From NCBI GenBank assembly GCA_024734555.1, contig JANPWX010000214.1, positions 1,353,635 to 1,417,634 of the forward strand: 64,000 nucleotides of DNA. Direction: 5' to 3'. Under the pieces are notes generated by a model, which saw nothing but the letters and a program-made list of their open reading frames with translations, was not told the origin of the DNA and did no database searches. The translations under genes and the position numbers were made by a program. This document shows, one piece after another, positions 38,090-49,883 of the stretch (positions are counted from its first letter, which is position 1; every line of letters starts with the position of its first letter). This stretch comes from Trochalopteron elliotii. Its lineage: Eukaryota; Chordata; Aves; Passeriformes; Leiothrichidae.

Positions 38090-38808
38090 GTGCAAAATTT
38101 TTCATTAATTCCACAAAATGGTTGTAAAAGTAAATATTTGGGTTCATGTGATGGTGATTTGAGAGAGACAGGAACAAGCAAAGTAAAATCTCCTGAAAAA
38201 AAGGTTGTTGAGATTTTGATTCAAGTCAGAAAAAAAGTTCCAAATAGTGACACTATAAACTCCTTCAAAAATGAAATAGACCTTCATCTCTATTTTATGA
38301 TAGAAGAAATAGGTAGTACACAGCAGAACACAGGTTAGCTCACCATTACAAATATTAAATTACAGGTCTCTGGTCAACACTGTCAGAGGAAAAATAAGCC
38401 ACATTTTGAACATGGGGTGAAAACAATTCTTCTATTGTAAGGTATGAAACTAATAACCCTCAGGAAGTAAGCTATGTGTCTAAAAGGAAGGACATGAAAA
38501 AGAACCCCTCTTCCCCATGTTCTCACCCACTAAATTCCTCCCTCTTCAGAGTAACAATTCCATATCAGAGTATGTGTTCAGGTACAGAAATCAAAGTACA
38601 GGCAGTTTCAATTCCACCAAGCTGCTGCATTTGAAACTTGTGGTTAGCACATTTTCCCCAACACTAATTTTTCTTCAGAAACTTCTGTGCAGAAAATACA
38701 TGGCAAAAGAGAAAATTCTCTTGGAAATATAATTTGTATTTGAAGAAAGAAAAGGGAGTCCACAGACATGCTGCCATGTAAGTTTTATATCTATCTTTAT
38801 CTTCAGCT
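38090..38808. other. Unassigned spacer
   Basis: No gene. Text at about 38270-38320 (tctctattttatgatagaag and the bases after it) faintly resembles MIR core sequence but is too diverged to call. Confidence 0.4.
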
Positions 38809-38846
38809 GTGTGTATATATATATATATATACACATACACACACCA
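38809..38846. repeat. Compound (TG)n(TA)n(CA)n microsatellite
   Basis: tgtgtg, then about nine TA units, then acacatacacacac. The (TA) core between (TG) and (CA) is self-complementary and could form a cruciform or slip. Confidence 0.9.
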
Positions 38847-39319
38847 CACATGCATACTAACATATTTGAAACCTACACTTAGGGGGTTACTTTCTCCTGG
38901 ACTCAAAACCCTTTACCTACAGTTAGGAGAAAAAAGAAAAAGATGTTTTCATTGTAGTGTCACGTAGATTTTCTGCTGCAGCCAGTCTGTATGATATTTC
39001 TTCCTAAACTAAAATTTGGTTTTTTCTTCAGGCTATTGTCTAAACACAGACTCTCTGTTACAGCTGGGATTATTTTCTACAAATGAATTCTGCTACTGCT
39101 ACAGGAAGAGACAACAATTGTTATTTGGAGAATGACCAAGTTGCAACTATTGCTTTATTTTTTTTTTCTTTTATTTCTCCTTCCATTCTTAGCTCAAGCT
39201 GTTTAGAGCAGAAAGAACTCTTCTTCAAAACAAAATCCAGATTTGAGGATGGGAACGAATTATTGCAATGTCTGAGTGTGTGGGAATCCTCACCATTCCT
39301 ACTCCGCTCTTGTGGGACA
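38847..39319. other. Unassigned spacer before a CR1
   Basis: No gene. The part close to 39250-39320 may be further diverged CR1 sequence, since the 5' edge of the element that follows is not sharp. Confidence 0.4.
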
Positions 39320-39789
39320 AGAAGGAGCCCCAGAACAGAAAGGATTTTGAGGTGCTGCAGTGAGTCCAGAGGAGGGACACGAAGATTATCAGAGGGCTGA
39401 AGCTCATCTCCAGTGAAGACAGGCTGTGAGAGCCGGGGTTGTCCAGACTGGAGCAGAGAAGGCTTCAGGAAGACCTTAGAACAGCCTGCCAATACCAAAA
39501 GGGGGTCTACAAAAAAGCTGGACAAGGACTTCTAAATAGGACATTATGTGATAAGAAAAGGGGAGAGGGCTTGAAACTGAAAGAGGATAGGATTAGGTTA
39601 GATATTAGGAAATGTGAGGGTGGTGAGGCACTGAACATGTTGCCCAGAGAAGGTGTGGATCTGTCCCTGGAAGTGCTCATGGCCAGGTTGGATGGAGCTT
39701 TCAGCGACCCGGTCTAGTGGAACTAGCCCACATCAGGGGGGTTGGAACTGGGTAATCTCAAGGCCTCTTCTAACCCAAACCATTCTTTA
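39320..39789 (+). mobile_element. CR1 LINE 3'-end fragment
   Basis: Plus-strand text follows CR1 ORF2 and its 3' end: ggattttgaggtgctgcag, gtccagaggagggacacgaa, gactggagcagagaaggctt, gattaggttagatattagga, gggtggtgaggcactgaaca, gttgcccagagaaggtgtgg, ccaggttggatggagctttc, ggtctagtgg, ggggggttggaactgg, ending cttctaacccaaaccattct. The 3' end is intact apart from a decayed terminal repeat; the copy is 5' truncated as usual. Frameshifts and stops (for example tgtgag at 39424) leave no functional ORF2. Open frames on either strand here are remnants or shadows of it. Confidence 0.93.
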
Positions 39790-42700
39790 AGTCTAGAAGA
39801 CTATTATTTCTTAACCAGTAGTGCACAGCATTTGGAAAGACTAGAAAGTATCTGGGTATGTCCAGTAAAGCATACTTCTTGCAGCCACCTCCATTTCAGA
39901 CAGATCTCCTTTTCAGCAATTACTTTCCAGTGATTGCCCTTTCTCCAAGCCAGTGTCTTCCCCCTCAATATCAGAAAGTTGCACCTTCAAATAAGTGGTG
40001 GCAGGCTCTAACCTGCAGACCCCAAAATGAGCATCCCTTGCCATCAGACATATTTTTGGTCCATAATTTAGTAAAACCAAGCCTGTTAAACACAAAGTTG
40101 GTATAAAACCCTCCTCAATAAATTAGATTTCACAGTTTGGAAACAGTTAACTGCCTCAGTGTTGAATTAACGGTTTTCTTTTCTTGGTCCTCTCTGTCTG
40201 GGTCACCTTCATGCTGCCCATAGAAGAAAACAGGCCTTCTAATTTAGAGCTACATAAAAGGAGGTTCATCTTTCTCTGAACTTCACACACATGGCAGACA
40301 AGTATAGACTCAACAACAATGATGCCTTGTGGCACGGAGACCAATATGACCATCCCCTCACATCAGGAGACTACCTGGGCTACTGACTCCATCCCAAGCA
40401 GCACATGTGCCCAGACAAGAGGATGTCAAAGTCCATCTACGCACACACAACTCACAGCATGAGCTCCAGACACTCTATGCCAACACCATGACCTATGACA
40501 TGAAACATGACCAGTCTAAGCTGCAAGTCAGGAAGAACCAAAGGTATTACTAATTAAGAACAATATCAGTAATGGGAATTTCTTAGGTTAAAAAGCTCAG
40601 GTGGTGTTAAATGATAAACCATAATCCATATTTCAATGCACAACAAAGAAAGCATAAAAAAATCAGAAAGTAATTCCTAAATTAAAAGATCCAGCCTTAA
40701 ACTCAATCCAAGTTTCTCTGTTTCTCCCTTTTTCACCACACAAACTCTCAGCTCTCAGCTACTTTACTACCTTTGTAATTGCAGCTAAGTCCCACTGTCT
40801 GTACAGCTTTGCAGCCATTGCATCAGACATGACAAAGTGGTCATTTAAGAGAGAACTGTCCACCTGAAGTCAGATGCACAGGCAGGGTCACCATGACCAG
40901 AGGTGACCAGAGGCTCTATGCTTGAATCAGAGCCCATCCACAACGTTTTTTCATGAGCTGTCCCTTCCTAACCAAGGCTACCACACCAGTTGAGTGTATC
41001 TAGCAAAGCCAAAGTATTTCTGTAAAAACTGTTCTGTAAGAATTATCATGTGATATCAGAAGATACAGCATGGCCAGTCCCCACCCAAAACTCACAGCTT
41101 ATGAAGACCTTTTGCCTGGTTCCTCTCCCAACCCCTGTTTTTCCAGTTTACACCTGTCCACAAGGGCTTCAATAAGGATATATTTAATGATAAAGGGAAA
41201 ATATCCCTGAGCAGGTTCCCTCTTCTGGAATAACTATCCATTATATGTGTTTTTCAAGAAGATGGGGTAAAAATTCATCATTAATCTATGTGGCACTGTT
41301 TCTATGGTGGCTGAGGGAAAAGGTTCAAAGTCTCTCTCACTCTGAAAACTCTCAATCCCTTCAGGTCCTTGACCTCACACTGCTGATGCAAAAAGTTTCC
41401 ACTAGATGGTGTGGGATATGCAGGACATGTAACTCTATATTATTAGTAAATACACATTCAGTAAATAGTATTTCTCTAAGTTTCAATTTTAATTCCCTTG
41501 CCTTTCAAGAGTGAGAATTAGTTTACAGGAAAAGCAAAACACATACCTTAAAAAGGATTAATTCTACCCAGGATGTGTGCACACTGGTTTTCCAGGAGGA
41601 TAAAAGCAGTAACCCTGAAATCCTATTATCCAGTGAATTGCATTAAAAATTAAGCATGCCATTTTATTACTTGAAGTAGAGAAAAAAAAAAAGGAGAAAA
41701 AAAGAAAGAAAAACCTCACCAACAAAACACCACGAAGTCATCCCTTTGGAGAGAAGAAATCTCTCTCTTCTTTTTTTTTATTTTCCCCTCCAAGAGAATG
41801 CAGAAAACCCTGAAGTTTAACCAGTCCCATTTCAGCCCATATGAAGGGCTATTCTGCTTTGAAGATGTGACTTTCTCACTCAGAATCTTCTACCAGGGGC
41901 CTGATGTAACAAGTTCTCTGGCCCTTGGCTGTGTCAGCATGACACACACAGTGCTCCATCCCTCTCCCTAGAGCTGTGATGGTGGAATCTGGAGAAGGGG
42001 AGAAGGAAATTAATTTTCGGAACTGCTATGCACATTTCAACACTTATTCTTTTGTAAGAATTAGTCTCAGATGATCTACACAGCTATCACCAAGGACTCA
42101 ATAAGGCTTGGGTACAATACAATTGTTAATTAAGACATAATTTCTTCAGAAAACTTGCATTATTGAGTGAGAAGGAATGAACTCAGCTTGACTCTTGAAT
42201 GAATTTGCAGAGTTCAGAATAAATAACAATAATTAAAAAGAGAAAAATCATAATCCTCACATATCTTTAACCTTGGCACACATTAAAATAGAAACTATAA
42301 AGACAAAAAACCCATTAAATCCTATCAATATTTTTAGGCAATTTTCAGTGCTGAATTGCATGTTAGTTCTATACACTGTTGAAAAAATTGTAACTAAGCA
42401 CACATGATCTAAAGCAGAAACAGATTCATTCCTCTCTGACTAATAATCAGAAATAACAGAATAAAGTCAAAGTGCCACAAGGAAAAGAAGTGACATGGAA
42501 AGCCACCAGTTTTTTCTTTTTGGGTGGAACAGTTTGTGTCTTTCCTTTCTTACTTGCCTTAGCTTCCCAACTCTCTTACTCTTGAGTGTCTTCTGAGCTC
42601 TGTTTTTTTTCTTCTTCAGAGAGTTACTTTTTTCCCTTGCAGCTTCCCCAAAGAGATGCAAGCAGTTCCTTGGGAATCTCATAACTGTGCATTTTTGAAT

Positions 42701-45550
42701 TGCTTGGGAGCTACATTTGAGGGTCTTTCATTATTACTTCATAACTCATTGCCAAGCAGGCCAGTTACAGACTCAAACGAAGAGGTCATTCAGCTTTATT
42801 TTTAAAATCCATGACGAGACAGTGATACTTATGGAGCCAGACTATCTGGCAGCAGATGCACAGAATTACTTTATCAGGAGTTCTTGTCAAAAACTGTCTG
42901 GAGTCTGTGATTTTGTATGCTTTTAGAGTTAACTATCATGAAACAGGTAGCTGAGAAAAAAATAAGTGTTACTTGCATATCCCACTTCAACAAAACCCTG
43001 TGGGAAAAGTTTGTTCAGTATTCCCATAAATTATTACAAGGAATGTTCCAAGAAGAGGGAAGAAAGGGAGAGGGAGGGCCAAAAAAGTAATTTCATAATA
43101 AACTGGATTTGCATGACTGCAGACATAATCCATTCTTGCCTCAGGAGGGGCTGATGCAGTGCAGTCACCCCAAAACCACATCTTTCCTACTGCCAAGTCG
43201 TGGCATTCAACTGTCAGGTGCTGGCTATGAGAAGAACCTCCTAAAAAGCCATCAACAAGTGGGATACAGCTGCCACTCCTGTACTAAAGTGTGCTTACAG
43301 GGAAATTCAGAAACACAGCCACTATTTTTACCCTGCTGTGTGGTGTTCTATAGCATATACCCAGTTTAGCCTGCCTTTGCTTCTAACAAAGCCAATATAG
43401 AACCTTCTCAAGGGTTTCTCCTATGTCACTGACTCTTGCTGTCCTTTACAGGGACATCAATTACAGCCAACTTCCTACCTCTCTATCTACAAAAGGTTTC
43501 CAGGATCAACTCCATCTATCCTATAGCTTCAGCTAATCACAATTATCCCTAAAAATGCACAGTGGTTTGTCTGTGAAAAACAGTAGCTGCCTTTCTATCT
43601 TTAGAAAATCACATGTTAAAAAAAAAATGAGGTAAGATGACTTTGCATGGTAGCCTATGACCTTTTAGCTTTTAAACATCCCAGGCAGTGGAAATTGCAT
43701 TTTCAAGGGCCAGTCCCTGACACCATGGCTGGAGTGAAAGCAGAGGATAACCTCAAACCCAGGACATTGAAGTGCCACATGAGCACCATTAGAGAGCATG
43801 GGAGAATAGATTTTCAGATAAGAGTTAAAGGACACTCTGAGAACAAGAAAAGAGATTATTACACTGATTACTTGATACATAGGACAGCCCAAAGAGATGT
43901 TATACAGCCTTGTGCAACATGGAGAGAAGCAGCATAAGAGATCAGTATGCAGGGAACAGACAACAGAACTTCAGACAGAATCATTAAAATAAGAAGTTTT
44001 TAAAAATCGGTACGTGCTACTCTATAAAAGACTTAATTACTGCAAAATATTATGCTACATTTCCTTCCTCCTACACCAGCAGACCACTCACAACATGTTA
44101 TGAGATGATACGGACACATAAAATCATTGACTTAATTAATTCTTGCATAAATCAAGAGGAAACCATATCCACTGGACTACAGCTGACACAGAAAGGAGAT
44201 GGCAGCAGACTTGTTCAGCATTAGTCTGGAGCATCATATCAGCAGAACTGACCCAGCCTGAGGGACAAGGCAGCAGCTTCAAACAGAGTCCCTTCCCTGT
44301 GCTCCACTCTGGGGCAGTGCCCAGCTGCTGTCTCTGAAGCTGGTGAAGCCCACAGGTCTGGCCCATTTATACCCCAGAGAGGCTGACCTCTTGCTGACTG
44401 GGAACAACTGGTCAGCTGGGGGAATCAGTGCTGGTTGTTCCAGGGCACACTGAGCTCTAACCAGGTGCTGGAGTTCACACCAATGCCCTGATCCTGTTTG
44501 CTAGCCCAGGTGGAGCCTATGGGAGGACAAGTTTCAAGTCTCAGCTAATACAAAGCTCTATTTCATATTGTGATTTGCTTTGCTGAAGTCTGAACAAGCC
44601 TTGGGGGTGCCACAGCACGAAGACAATTATAGCCACTGGAGAAAGAGCAACTCACTAATCAAGCCCAGTACCCTGATTCTCCTCAGGACCATATTTAGCT
44701 CCTTTTAATTTATTTGCTGAGTTCCATATTACAAGCACTTGTATTTTTTGCCCTTGATACCCTCACTACAAAGCTACTTCCCAGTATTTTTTTAGAGATG
44801 TCCTTTCCCATTTCTATTTAAAAGTGTCACTCAAATGCAATGTCATTTTCTCAAAAATGTCTCCCTTGGCTTCAGATACGCTTTCCAGATTTGTACAATT
44901 CCTAAGGGGAGAAAAAAAACAGACTTCTATATTCAAGCCACCTTTATATTCGAGCACCACAGCCCACTGAACTTAGATAAACTAAGGAATCAGATTAATG
45001 CAGTCTGTCCTTTCCAAACTCAAAACCTTACATGCATGTTTGTACATGTCTTTCCATGCATTTTAATTTGTGAGAACTCAATCCAAGCCTATTTACTGGA
45101 GCCAGCTGTTTTAATGGCCTCATTACTTCCCCAAATCCGCATCTCAATAAGGTTGGGGAAGCTGCCAAAGGATTTGGCTGAACCTCTTACAAGGCCCCAT
45201 GACAAATGGTAACTATCATTTTATTATCTCAGTGATAGGAAGGTCTGGTTGAATTCTCCAGTTCTGGATGATTAAAGAAGAGTGGCAAGTTTCTGCTTTC
45301 CACCCACCATTAACAAGAAGATTTTGACTGGACATTCAGGCATTTCCTGAATGTGCAATATATACCCTGTCACCTCTAGGCTCAAACCCTGGAATTCTTG
45401 GTAAATCAGGCAAAACCCCTGGGGTATATTCAAACACCAGAGCACCTGCTGCCTGTTACATTCCTGAAACAAGAATTTCAACCTCTGACGTTTGCACTCT
45501 GCCAGAACACTGCTGGTTTTTCACCACAGCAGTTAAGTGAAGACACTCAC
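39790..45550. other. Unassigned non-coding stretch
   Basis: No gene or further transposon was recognised. A purine tract lies at 41674-41713. The minus-strand frame at 42467-42682 is very rich in Lys and Arg because the DNA is purine-rich. The 125-codon frame at 44835-45212 has no recognisable homology. Confidence 0.55.
41674..41713 (+). repeat. Purine (A/G) tract
   Basis: gaagtagagaaaaaaaaaaa followed by ggagaaaaaaagaaagaaaa. Low-complexity sequence. Confidence 0.75.
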
Positions 45551-45666
45551 CCAATATCACACAGCACAAACGAGTGGCAACAGAGGCCACAGAGAGCCCC
45601 AAAGGTGCTCCCTCAGAGTTCAAGCTCACTCCCTCGACGCCTGAAGCTGACTGGTTCACTTTCAGA
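45551..45666 (-). other. Candidate internal exon (116 nt), unassigned
   Basis: On the minus strand the interval follows aacctgattttctgcag and ends in ATATTGG before gtgagtgtct, a near-consensus 5' splice site. One frame is open throughout: LKVNQSASGVEGVSLNSEGA continuing to SVASVATRLCCVILG. It needs two bases from the exon upstream and ends in phase 1. A second frame gives SESEPVSFRRRGSELEL and then a stop. The candidate at 46533-46643 lies 866 bp upstream on the same strand and one of its open frames ends in the matching phase. The peptide is not recognised; a lncRNA exon is as likely. Confidence 0.25.
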
Positions 45667-46532
45667 CTGCAGAAAATCAGGTTTCTGAGCAGAAATGGGA
45701 ATGGCTGAAGTTCTCCAGGAAACTCCAGGATGGAGAGAATATATCTGCTTTCATGCAGACAGTTGTTTTGCAGTGACCATTACTGTATTTCAGTGGAGAA
45801 CTAACCCTACCCTGATATTCAACTGAAAGAAAAAGATTGTTCTTTGTTTTAATTATTTATCGATATTTTATGAGACATCTTACATATGAGAATAAAGAAG
45901 TTCAAGTTGCTTGACAGTACCAATTTTCTCCAGTTCTTTTAGAAAATAGTAATTTCCACTTAATTGCACTAGAAGAGCTTTGGCCTAAAACCTTATTCTG
46001 AGACTTGTCTAAAATGAAGCTTAATGTGCATTGCCTGCCTCCTTGCAGCCTTCAGTTTGCTGGCCCCATCATTGTATTTCCATCACTTGTGACATGTTAC
46101 TTGAAGTGCTGCAATAATAACAAGCAAGACAATGTGGGACAGGAGAAAAAACCAGAAATGTTAAAAAAGCCATGTATGAGGCAAGGGATATCTGAAAGAG
46201 CAGGAAAATAAGAAACTGCTTCTGTGCAGAACTGCTGCTACTATAAAACTGCACATAACTATCACAAAATCCATGCAAGACACATAGACTCCCATGAGAT
46301 GGTTTCTACAACTGAATTTCTCCTTCACCTCCAAAAAGTATTTCAGCTGACAACTTTTTAACTGCCTGACATTTCAAGCTTTTCCTGTTACCTCAAAAAA
46401 AAGGCCATCTCTGATCTCCTATAGATGACCTTCCACAGCACCGAGAGATTCTGTTAAACATTAAAACACTTACATCTGAAAAATCTCTCATATATGATAG
46501 TTAGAGTTTCTCTGATCCTGAGTTTTACTCAC
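45667..46532. other. Unassigned spacer (putative intron)
   Basis: AT-rich sequence between two splice-bounded minus-strand intervals. No gene, RNA or repeat was recognised. Confidence 0.4.
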
Positions 46533-46643
46533 CATAAGACTGACAAACAGCTCTGCTCAACAGCAGCTGTACACTGAGGGGAGCCCCAGCTCTCCACACG
46601 ACCAGTCCAGGAGCCAGGAATGGGCTCCCAGCAGGGACAAAGC
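46533..46643 (-). other. Candidate internal exon (111 nt), unassigned
   Basis: The minus-strand 3' splice site is excellent (ggaattttcatttcacttcattcag, read here in two parts: ggaattttcatttc and acttcattcag) and the 5' site is CTTATG before gtgagtaa. Two of three frames are open: FVPAGSPFLAPGLVVWRAGA continuing to LLLSRAVCQSY, and LCPCWEPIPGSWTGRVESWG continuing to VEQSCLSVL. The second joins in phase to the open frame of 45551-45666. The interval is GC-rich, so open frames are less informative. No homology is recognised; the splice sites are the main evidence. Confidence 0.27.
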
Positions 46644-48800
46644 CTGAATGAAGTGAAATGAAAATTCCACTATTTCAAGATTTCCTTTAATACCAGCAAG
46701 TCATTTTGGAAGTTTTTGCTACTGATTGCAACTGAAGGAGGCCTCCTCACACTTACTCTTCAGCAATGTGGAAACCATTCAATCCCCAGGATGCATCCAG
46801 ACCATGGAGCCAAGCAAGAGAAGCAGCACCTCTGCTGTTGAGGCACTCATATTCATGCACTGGGACATGATACAGAAGTAAATACCAATGGAGTTTAAAA
46901 CACCAGAGAAAGAGAGGAGAAATTAATTCTCTGTACAGAGATGACTCAAGAGCTGCAATCCTACAAGAGGTCTCCTCTTTCTCACTGGACCATGTTGTAA
47001 GCAGCTCTTCCCATCCCTCTCCCTCCTCACCAGACTAAGGCTGCCCAGGATATACTACTCCAGCCTTCATTAAGGAGAAAATAAAACTCATCCTTCCTAG
47101 CACAGAACAGCTAAAGAAATTACCTCAGCAATATTCTCAAGTTCCCAGCAGTATCCAACTCAGTTTTTATGACCCATTACCCAGGTATCTCACCAACTAT
47201 GTCATGTCTCTTGCATATTTATTAACTATTCATGTTCCAAGCAATGTTAACCTTTTTTTTTTTTTTGCAAAAAGAAAAAGTAGCAACATTTACACTTTTC
47301 CTTCCCAGAGTGCCTTCAGACACTTGGCTAGAATTCAAACTTTGAATTTAGTGCTCTTAATTGTGGGGTGTTTTCCTATAGGGCTCCTATATTAGACTGC
47401 TGGCGCCTACCAACTCATAAATTTGTCTCTACTTTTTTAGTATTTTTTGCACATCTTGTCTTAGAGAAGGTTCAAAAGTTCAGTAGAAATACACTACTTA
47501 TCCTTCTGTTTGCTGAAAAGTCTTATGACAGATAATGTCAAGAAATTTAACACAATTATGACAACTAAATTACACAGCACTACATAGATCTTGTAAGGTT
47601 CCAGAAAACATTGTAAGTAATTAACTGTTGTTAAGAGGTTTACACTGCCTCACCAACACATACTGAGACCTAAATCTGAACTGCTAATAAGTGCATCAGT
47701 AAATTTTGTAAGGAGTCAGAATGAATTACACCATGGCAGGATGTCACTTCGTTTGCTTATTGTTTTCCTAATTGATAAAGGAGTATTAACAGCTGATTCT
47801 TTACTAATCTATGCATCTTTGTAAAAGATTTTTCTTTAGTACAAGAAGCCCGTTTCTCCCTCTGCCCCATCAATATCCACCAACAAAGGCACAGAGAGAC
47901 AATTCAAAAATAACTTTCCTTGGAGAAGATCCAAGTGTGGAGGGAAGCAAGCACAGGGTTACAACCTGTGCTTAGAAGAAGCTGTTTTTCTGTCAAGTGG
48001 GATGGAATATGCCACCTGGAACAAAAGGACTTTCAGTGTACACAGAAAAGCATACAATGCATGCAAAAATGGAATAGAAAAAAAAGTCCTCATTTAATGG
48101 ACAACAAGTTACATTCGCAAATATTTTAAAGTACTCTTGATATACAAAAATGAGTATGTGAATAAGTCTGCAAAATAAAAACCAAAATAACCCAAATGAA
48201 TAAAATATAATAATAAAAATAGAGTGGCTATCTCTACTGAATTTTCTTCAGTAAATGCGGGATATTATATGCAGAAATGAATCCTAGTCAATATTACTTT
48301 TCCCTCCTACTTCTTGCAAGGGATCTGTGCAAGGAGACGGAGCAAAGTGTACCACCAAAAAAGTTCTTAATTTAATTAGTAAACACATTCAAGCACCAAA
48401 ATCAATAATTCCGTATAATCGAATTCTCCCTTTTACATGGGGCTAAAAGAAAATCACTTCTGTTGAGAGACAGTGTTTGTTTTTAAATTCCAAACTCATG
48501 TGTACCCTCCTAGCACTTGTATCTCTGAAACTCTATGAGCAACAGACTCGGGTTGGAATAAGTTGAGTGGTTTCCAACTTACATTCCTTCAAGAATTACC
48601 ATTCTCATGTACAAATGTCCCACTGTTTCCTGGTGATGTAACTGCTTAAACAGGAGCCAACAGTACAGGCCAGATAATGAAAAGTGTCAGTTAAAATAGA
48701 AACAAGAACAAACCAACCAATTCTCCTAGGATAAAAAATAACTTATCTCTTATTAATTATGCTGTGACAGATTGTGCTTGCTTGTTGCCTTTTTTTTTAG
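46644..48800. other. Unassigned non-coding stretch
   Basis: AT-rich sequence with a 14-T run at 47253-47266. No gene was recognised. The last 15 bp before the LTR at 48801 are a T run. Confidence 0.5.
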
Positions 48801-49883
48801 TGGATTGGGATTGCATGGCCAGGTTGTGGTAGCAGAAGGGCTACAGGGGTGGCTTCTGGGAGAAACTATCAGAAGCTTCCCCCATGTCCAACAGGGCCAA
48901 TTCCAGCTGGGCCCAGGATGGGCCTGCCACTGGCTAAGATGAGCCCATCAGTGATGTTGGTGGCATCCCTGCGGAAACATATTTAAATAAACTGCTTGAA
49001 GTAACAGAAGCCCCAAGGAGGAGTGAGAATATGTGACAGCAACAACTCTGCAGACACCAAGGTCAGTGCAGAAGGAGGGGCAGGAGGTGGTGCAGGAGCC
49101 AGAGGAGAGATTCCCCTGCCCTGTGGTGAGACCATGGTGAAGCAGCTGTGCCCCTGCAGCCATGGAGGGGCACGGGGGAGCAGAGATCCCCCCACAGCCT
49201 GTGGAGAATCCCACCCTGGAGCAGGTGGATTCCCAACGGAGGCTGTAACTTCATGGGAAGACCACACTAGAACGGGGTCCTGGCAGGATCTGTAGAAAGA
49301 GGAGTTCACACTAGAGCAGGATTTCTGACAGGAGTTGTTATCTTGTGAGGGACCCACGCTGGAGCAGCCTGTTCCTGAAGGACTGTACCCCATGGAAGGG
49401 ACCCGTGCTGGAGCAGTTTGTTAAGAGCTGTGTCCCTGGGAAAGGACGCACACTGAAGAAGTCTATGGAGAACTGTCTTCCATGGGAGGGACCCCACAGT
49501 GGAGCAGGGGAAGAGTGGGAAGAATCCTCTCCCTGAGGAGGAGGGAAGGGTAGAGACAATGTATGATGAGCTGACCACAGCCCCCATTCCCTATCTCCCT
49601 GTGCTGCTGGGGGAGGAGGTAGAGAAAATGGGGAGTGAAGTTGAACACACAAAGAAGGGAGGGATGGGGGGAAGGTATTGTAAGAATTAGTTTTTATCTT
49701 GCATTACCCTGCTCTAATATACTACCTATCAAATCAAACTGATTTTCCCAAGTTGGGTCTGTTTTACCCATGACTCTCTCATTATCTCAACTCATGATCT
49801 TTCGTTATATTTTCTCTCCCCTTCCCAGGTGATAGAGTGGCTTTGGTGGGTACCTGGTGTCCACCCAGGGTCAACCCACCACA
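48801..49883 (+). mobile_element. Solo ERV LTR, copy B (1083 bp)
   Basis: Same family and orientation as 23013-24006. It begins tggattgggattgcatggcc and ends gggtcaacccaccaca. A TATA-like atatttaaa lies at 48979-48987, followed by the shared gcagacaccaaggtcagtg segment and, near the 3' end, the shared ctcatgatctttcgttata (copy A: ctcatgatgtttcattata). It keeps blocks that copy A lacks, notably around 49160-49200 and about 49270-49350, each bordered by acactagagcagg or acgctggagcag repeats. No internal retroviral sequence lies on either side. No target-site duplication is evident (tttag before, taaaa after). Open frames inside it on both strands are by-products of its GC-rich repeats, not genes. 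Confidence 0.9.

Noticed and set aside
39083..39717. Plus- and minus-strand frames of 92-134 codons
   Set aside because: Plus-strand frames are broken CR1 ORF2 remnants and flanking sequence; the minus-strand frame is antisense to CR1.
40291..40386. Short ATG frame (MADKYRLNNNDALWHGDQYD at its start)
   Set aside because: Only about 31 codons before a stop, no homology recognised, and following text in the same frame has several stops.
42467..42682. Lys/Arg-rich minus-strand frame resembling a nucleolar basic protein
   Set aside because: The composition follows from purine-rich DNA on that strand (AAG/AGA/GAA codons); no splice or start evidence.
48948..49690. Several open frames of 60-136 codons on both strands
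   Set aside because: They lie entirely inside the solo LTR (48801-49883), mirror its GC-rich internal repeats, and correspond to no retroviral gene.
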